Positions 22,046 through 26,295 of a DNA stretch of 26,295 bases are shown here, piece after piece. Made by a program: the position numbers and the translations under genes. Each line of letters starts with the position of its first letter. Positions within the stretch are counted from its first letter, which is position 1. The notes under the pieces were generated by a model, which saw only the letters and a program-made list of their open reading frames with translations, had not been told where the DNA came from and ran no database searches. Source of the stretch: CAIUVD01 sp044338255 (GTDB lineage: Bacteria; Planctomycetota; UBA11346); contig JBIILZ010000053.1 of NCBI GenBank assembly GCA_044338255.1, positions 1 to 26,295 on the forward strand. Reading direction: 5' to 3'.

Positions 22046-24298
22046 ATGACCCCACCATTCCTTTCCGCTCTCATCGAGTCTGGTCGCAAACGTCGCATCC
22101 TCACGCGTACGCAGGCCGAACGCCTCACCGATTATGCACTCGGCAAAGGTCTGACCGATACCAACGGGATCCGTAGCTGGTTGGCGTCCGCCGATGGCCT
22201 TCATCCCGACTTGGCGAAAAAACTCGCCGTGACGCTGCCGCCACCGCAGCAACGTCCGTTCGGCCCGTATCTGCCCCTCGCCCACCTCGCCGATGGTGGG
22301 ATGGGCTCGGTGTGGTTGGCGGCGAAAGAGGGCGGTGAGATGGTGGTGGTCAAAACCATCAAACCGGCGTCGGTGACCGACGCCAACAGCTCGCACGGGG
22401 CAGAAGCACTTAGACGTTTTGAGCGCGAAGCTCGCATCACCCGTCAGCTGTCCCATCCCAATGTCGTCTGCTGTCTCGATGCCGGAGTCACCGAGAACGC
22501 GGAAATGTATTTGGTGTTGGAGTACGTTGATTCTGGCGACCTGCGCGACCTCGTCGACGCCAAGGGTGGTCTCACCGAAGCCCTCGCCTTGGCCATCCTC
22601 TATCAGGTCGCCGATGGCCTCGCCGAAGCCGATCGCCTCAAGCTGGTGCACCGCGATATCAAACCTCCGAACATCTTCGTCGGCTCGAATGGCCAGGCTA
22701 AATTGGCCGACTTCGGTATCGCGCGTTCGACCGAGAGCACGCGCACCATGTTGACCATGGAGGGTGCCACCCTCGGCAGTCCGATGTACATGTCGCCGGA
22801 ACAGATTCTCACTGATCCGAGCCTCGATGTGCGCAGCGATATCTATGCCCTCGGGGCGGTGCTCTATTTCTGCCTCGCCGCCGATCCGCCCTACAATGGC
22901 CGTCTGCAAGAGATCCTGCATCAACATTGCACCGCACCGATCCCCGACATCCGCAGCAAACGCGGGAGCATTTCGAATGCGACGCACGAGTTGATCGTCA
23001 AGTCGATGGCCAAGGATCGCAAACATCGCTTTCAGACTCCGACTGAATTCCGCACCGCTATCGGCCAGGCATTGGCCTCGCTCGGTATGCAGCCGGGTGG
23101 CAAGCATGAGGAATCCACGGCGCTCCGCGACTTCGCGCACGGCACTGCGCAGGTCGTGGCGCGCGATATCGCCACGCTCACCGCCGACCTGCGCAAGCAG
23201 TCGGAGCTCGACGAGCTGGGGACCATCACCAATCCCTTTTCGCCTGCTGATGTCAGCGCTGATACGGCGACGGTGACCAGCGATCTGAGCGGCCGTGATC
23301 AGCAAGTCACGCTCACCGGCGATCTCTCCGGAGGTCGGCTCAACGCTGAGCTGACGACGATGCCCGTCAATCTCCACGACATGGCGACCACGACGGCGGT
23401 GCTGCTAGCGCAGGAGCCCGGGACCACCACGCCCCCGCCAGCAAGAGACCCGGTGACCTCGGCGACGGTGCTGGCCAATGACATGAGCAACATCGCCCGG
23501 ATCGTCTTCGGCAAGAATATCGGACGCTCAACTCCCCTGTGGGAAGGCGACCCGAGCAGTGCCCTCGTCAATCCCTGGCTCACCCTCGCCCCGTTCGATG
23601 GCTCTGCCTCTGCCAATCCCGACCATCCCTTGGTGTTTCTCTTCGCCCAACCTGCGGTACGCACGGGCAAGCTGCGCGAAGCCCCGGTCGATCTGTGTCT
23701 GCGCAACTATCCGGTGCCAGTGCACAAGGAAGCCTGCCAACGGCTCAGCCGCAACCACCTGGTAGTGCGTTACGACGCCCTCGGCCACCAGTGCCTGCTG
23801 GAAGATCTCAATGCCCCCAACGGCACCCGCCTGGACGGCATCCCGATGACTCCGGGCAGCACCGTGCCCTTGGTCTCGGGAGTCGACAACATCGTCGAAT
23901 TGGCGGGAGTAGTGGTGCTCTGGCTGCGCTGCCTGCCGCGAAGCGGCCCCACCATCAGCACCCCAATGGGAATGACCGCCGGCCCCGTGGGCCTGGATAG
24001 CGACTGCCGTTTTGATGCGGTGACCATGACCCGTCCGGAAAATCGCTCGGAACTGGCCTACGCTCAGGTCCTGCGCCGCATCTCGCTTGGAGGGCCGGGC
24101 GCCGACCTCGCCGTGGCCGGCGCGCGCACCCGCGCCATCAGCGAACTGGCGATCATCGGCGGACGCTGGTGGTGGCGGGTCGCGGTCGGCCCCGGTCTGA
24201 CTCCCGCCACTTGGCGACCCCTGACCACGACCACCGAACTCGACTGCGGTGGCCGACTCTGGCGGGCGACTCCCGCCTGTCATGAACAATACGGCTGA
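22046..24298 (+). CDS. Soluble Ser/Thr protein kinase with Thr-rich linker and FHA domain
   Basis: The 750-residue protein has no membrane segment. Residues 1-65 form a small helical N-terminal region. The kinase domain (about 73-345) has loop ADGGMGSVW, Lys103, HRD at 202-204, DFG at 222-224 and a SPMYMSPEQ activation end, so it should be active. Residues 355-480 form a Thr-rich linker with a repeated pattern (ATLTADL, ATVTSDL, VTLTGDL, ATVLAND). An FHA domain follows at about 540-632, with RLSRNH at 566-571 and NAPNGT at 589-594, the loops that bind phospho-Thr in this fold. The C-terminus (about 655-745) may be a second, degenerate FHA-like unit. The start at 22046 has no Shine-Dalgarno sequence; it overlaps the stop of a possible 7-codon leader ORF as ATGA. 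Divergent orientation to the adhesin operon suggests shared control. Confidence 0.93.
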   Translation: MTPPFLSALIESGRKRRILTRTQAERLTDYALGKGLTDTNGIRSWLASADGLHPDLAKKLAVTLPPPQQRPFGPYLPLAHLADGGMGSVWLAAKEGGEMVVVKTIKPASVTDANSSHGAEALRRFEREARITRQLSHPNVVCCLDAGVTENAEMYLVLEYVDSGDLRDLVDAKGGLTEALALAILYQVADGLAEADRLKLVHRDIKPPNIFVGSNGQAKLADFGIARSTESTRTMLTMEGATLGSPMYMSPEQILTDPSLDVRSDIYALGAVLYFCLAADPPYNGRLQEILHQHCTAPIPDIRSKRGSISNATHELIVKSMAKDRKHRFQTPTEFRTAIGQALASLGMQPGGKHEESTALRDFAHGTAQVVARDIATLTADLRKQSELDELGTITNPFSPADVSADTATVTSDLSGRDQQVTLTGDLSGGRLNAELTTMPVNLHDMATTTAVLLAQEPGTTTPPPARDPVTSATVLANDMSNIARIVFGKNIGRSTPLWEGDPSSALVNPWLTLAPFDGSASANPDHPLVFLFAQPAVRTGKLREAPVDLCLRNYPVPVHKEACQRLSRNHLVVRYDALGHQCLLEDLNAPNGTRLDGIPMTPGSTVPLVSGVDNIVELAGVVVLWLRCLPRSGPTISTPMGMTAGPVGLDSDCRFDAVTMTRPENRSELAYAQVLRRISLGGPGADLAVAGARTRAISELAIIGGRWWWRVAVGPGLTPATWRPLTTTTELDCGGRLWRATPACHEQYG

Positions 24299-24388
24299 CA
24301 ACCCGCTCGCGGACCCTTAAACCTGAGACCGGGGATCACGCCTCGCCATCCGCAACGTGTGCCGACCGAATCAATTCCCGACAGGCCC

Positions 24389-25306
24389 CTATGCCGGCAC
24401 AAACTGGATATCGAGGGTTCGCAGATAAGTGTGGAGACCGGCATCCTGGACGGGGAAGACCATGGCCTCTTGTCCGGTTTCATTGTGATGACTATGCCAC
24501 CACCCGGGAGGAGTAAGAAAGGCAGCGCCCGGAACCCAAGGGGCACGCACGGGATCCGCCAAGGTGCCATCGGCATGAAGCGTTGACGACATCAACGTGT
24601 AGATGCCCTCGCCGCCGGTGATGGCGATATCAATGGCGATGGATTGGTGGCGATGAGGCTTTTGCACGGTGTGCGCCGGCAGGATGTTCAACAACGACCA
24701 CAAGGTGTGAGAGACCGTCTTGGTGGCGGCGGTGGCTTGCTGACCGAGAATGATCCCGCAGCGATTCCGGCACTCAGCGCCCTGTTCGCGGCGATGCTCA
24801 GCGATCACCGCGAGGAGTTCAGCCTGACGATAGCGAACCGCGCGGATCCGCTGTTCGCGAGGTTCAACGCCGAGATAGTCGAGGAGGGGCTGATCGGTGA
24901 TCTGCAGCCCAACGGTGGCCGTTGTGGCGATCCAGGTCACTCCCGGAGCCGCCGGCAGGACCACGATATCGTCGGCCTCATAAGCCACTGTTTCAGCGGC
25001 ATGTCCAGCCCAGGCATCGACGACGAGCGCGCCCTGGCCGGAGGCGATGCGGATGAGCGTCGAGGTGCAGCGGTCGTGGCACACCAGCGACTCGCCGGCA
25101 GCCACCGCGACCTGCCAGCAAGCCAGAGACGGCGTTGTCCCGGGGTAGCTCAATCCCAGGGCCTGCTGCTGATTCCACAGAATGCGCCCCGTGGGGCCAG
25201 CCTGCGCGGGGGCGAGGACCGCGAGCGGGATAGGCGGCAGAGATGGCGTGGCAGCTGCCGAATACTCATACAAAAGTGCTGTCGATTGGGGGCTGGGACT
25301 GCTCAT
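24389..25306 (-). CDS. Double-cupin protein, gentisate 1,2-dioxygenase-like
   Basis: The 305-residue protein has two cupin-like halves. The C-terminal cupin carries a metal-site pattern with HRH at 218-220 (NILPAHTVQKPHRHQS) and HSHHNE at 271-276 after PPGWW, resembling gentisate/1-hydroxy-2-naphthoate dioxygenases, where one cupin binds Fe(II). The N-terminal cupin (about 60-135, with GQGALVVDAWAG and DDIVVLPAAPGV) lacks an HxH pair and is probably structural. Gentisate ring cleavage is one possibility, but no neighbouring aromatic-catabolism genes are present, so the substrate is unknown. The gene is convergent with the FHA kinase gene, 90 bp apart, where I see no clear terminator. The ATG at 25306 lacks a Shine-Dalgarno sequence, but no better start is in frame nearby. 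Confidence 0.8.
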   Translation of the reverse strand: MSSPSPQSTALLYEYSAAATPSLPPIPLAVLAPAQAGPTGRILWNQQQALGLSYPGTTPSLACWQVAVAAGESLVCHDRCTSTLIRIASGQGALVVDAWAGHAAETVAYEADDIVVLPAAPGVTWIATTATVGLQITDQPLLDYLGVEPREQRIRAVRYRQAELLAVIAEHRREQGAECRNRCGIILGQQATAATKTVSHTLWSLLNILPAHTVQKPHRHQSIAIDIAITGGEGIYTLMSSTLHADGTLADPVRAPWVPGAAFLTPPGWWHSHHNETGQEAMVFPVQDAGLHTYLRTLDIQFVPA

Positions 25307-25374
25307 GGCGTTAATGCTCGTTGCGCACTGCGAGATGCAAGATCACTACCGCCTCGTCAGCCGGCTGCCCGACC

Positions 25375-25404
25375 AAGATACTCTGCCCATTAGCAAATTA
25401 GCAA
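25375..25404 (-). promoter_or_regulatory. Weak candidate promoter for the cupin gene
   Basis: On the minus strand TTGCTA (25404-25399) and TATCTT (25380-25375) are 18 bases apart, each matching 4 of 6 consensus positions. The start point would lie about 60 bases before the cupin ATG. The -35 lies in a small direct repeat, ATTAGCAAATTAGCAA. Confidence 0.25.
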
Positions 25405-25655
25405 AGACCGATCCCAGCGGAGTCATCTCACCACTCAATCTTTCGTACGGTTATAACCCGCAAACAATACCGCCTTAAAGAAATCTCCCCAGCCATGCGG
25501 CGGGGGTGTGTTTCAGGTGGCGGACTAGATTAGATGCTAGACGAACCGCCGATATCGAGCTGTAAGTTACTGTATTACATAATGATAAGACGAATCATAC
25601 AATCCATATCGAATGCCGATTCGCTCCCGAATTCCAGGGCTTCACAGAGTGGGTT

Positions 25656-25787
25656 TTGAACTCGACGCAGGTGCAGATCCGTGCGGTCTTGGGAGTGGGG
25701 CGAGCGACGGCCTGGAGGCTTGCGCATGGACACCTCGTACCCAGACGTTTGCGCACGTATGCTATGGTTTGGTTTGGGAAAAAATGA
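25656..25787 (+). pseudogene. HTH-like DNA-binding fragment
   Basis: A 43-codon stretch from TTG 25656 contains VQIRAVLGVGRATAWRLAHG, which resembles the helix-turn-helix of small excisionase/AlpA-like or phage regulators, where LGVSRATVWRL-type sequences are common. The frame is open upstream to about 25565 but holds no ATG, and it ends soon after in TGA. It is either a remnant of a regulator or integrase-associated gene, or a chance match in GC-rich DNA. Confidence 0.3.
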
Positions 25788-26038
25788 GAGCGTCAGGGGA
25801 CCTGAATTGCGGGGGTCTGTAGCGGGCCTACAACGGTGGGTGCTGTGGCTAAATTTGTGGATGTTAAAGAAAGCCGCCATCAACCGCAGAACGCTAGTAA
25901 GGGGGCCGGAGAATTAACTGTAAGTATTGTCCGTTCTGGCACCCCAAAGCCGCATGTAAGTTTTCATCGGCGTTTCTTGCAATTCGCCATCCTGACTATC
26001 AATTTGGCCTCGTTGGAATTGATTAGCAGAGGTAAAAA

Positions 26039-26236
26039 ATGCCACGTCAACTCTACTTTCCTATAAAATTGAGCCTTATCAACGACTTACAATGTAAATT
26101 AAGATTAATTGCAGATGATTTTAACAGACTCATAATGATAAGCCCATCGTTTGAACAGGACACCCCTAGGCCCAATGGCATTCACGTAGCCCCTGCGATA
26201 CGTAAAATGCCGATCATTTCGAAAAAATTCACTTGA
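26039..26236 (+). CDS. Possible 65-residue hypothetical protein
   Basis: The ATG at 26039 has a good Shine-Dalgarno (AGAGG, 7 bases upstream) in AT-rich DNA. The product begins MPRQLYFPIKLSLIND and is mixed hydrophobic/basic with no family motif I recognise. Codon use (ATA, AAA, TTA) is unlike the genes to the left, consistent with acquired DNA or a non-coding stretch. Confidence 0.3.
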   Translation: MPRQLYFPIKLSLINDLQCKLRLIADDFNRLIMISPSFEQDTPRPNGIHVAPAIRKMPIISKKFT

Positions 26237-26295
26237 CAGTTCTGTGCAAAAAATTTTCGGGGCCACATGGGCCTCTATCAGCTTCTCTTCCCCGC

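Larger units (their letters stand above)
25307..26295. other. Right-hand region without a confident gene
   Basis: No frame here shows clear family features. Contents I can see: the possible cupin promoter; an inverted repeat GGCGG (25519-25523) / CCGCC (25546-25550) enclosing two CTAG boxes; an HTH-like fragment (25656-25787); a 75-codon frame from GTG 25836 with no features; and an AT-rich right edge (about 32-35% GC by hand for 26041-26160) with a possible 65-residue ORF. The 12-mer CATAATGATAAG occurs at 25578-25589 and again at 26131-26142. The region looks like degraded or acquired DNA. Confidence 0.5.

Noticed and set aside
21983..24301. Minus-strand frames opposite the FHA kinase (21983-23377, 23528-24301)
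   Set aside because: Antisense to a protein with intact kinase and FHA motifs; no domains seen.
24299..24388. Terminator between the convergent kinase and cupin genes
   Set aside because: No GC-rich stem with an adjoining T-run could be found on either strand.
26233..26261. TTGACA as a promoter at the right edge
   Set aside because: The -35 is perfect but no acceptable -10 lies 15-18 bases downstream, and no gene start is visible before the window ends.

Overview
The window reads as part of a chromosome from a diderm bacterium of roughly 60% GC. Ser/Thr kinases with extracytoplasmic SUMF1-type domains, a cytosolic FHA kinase, a hybrid histidine kinase and a >4000-residue RCC1/Calx-beta surface protein together suggest Planctomycetota or a relative (PVC group). 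That placement is inference; there is no rRNA or other marker here.

Layout. (1) 1-400: a shrunken SRPBCC/AHSA1-type gene on + and an 18-bp tandem repeat. (2) 386-3496, minus strand: a hybrid histidine kinase (660-3116), preceded by a short decayed-looking ORF with internal duplications and its own candidate extended -10, and followed by two tiny hydrophobic ORFs, the first overlapping the kinase stop (ATGA). (3) 3536-21571, minus strand: four collinear genes, read in the order outer-membrane barrel (20897-21571), 4068-residue secreted repeat protein (8691-20897), SUMF1-fold lipoprotein (7924-8694), and transmembrane Ser/Thr kinase with a SUMF1-fold C-terminus (3536-7867). The first three are joined by 1- and 4-base stop/start overlaps and the kinase follows after 56 bp, so one operon is likely. 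(4) 21572-22045: a divergent control region, down to about 17% GC in places, with a 10-bp-stem hairpin and a TATAAT. (5) 22046-24298, plus strand: a soluble Ser/Thr kinase with a Thr-rich linker and an FHA domain. (6) 24389-25306, minus strand: a gentisate-dioxygenase-like double cupin, convergent to the kinase. (7) 25307-26295: no confident gene; an HTH-like fragment, an AT-rich right edge with a possible 65-residue ORF, and short repeats.

Working model. The central locus looks like a surface-sensing phosphosignalling unit. A giant Ca-binding-type adhesin made with its own barrel protein and lipoprotein would be watched by a membrane Ser/Thr kinase whose extracytoplasmic part carries 11 previously unnamed W-centred helical repeats and a non-catalytic SUMF1 fold. 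The kinase's cytoplasmic N-terminus has about seven G(D/N)E(P/A)T motifs that could be phospho-Thr docking sites, and the divergent kinase carries an FHA domain of the class that reads such marks. The link between the two kinases is inference from sequence and position.
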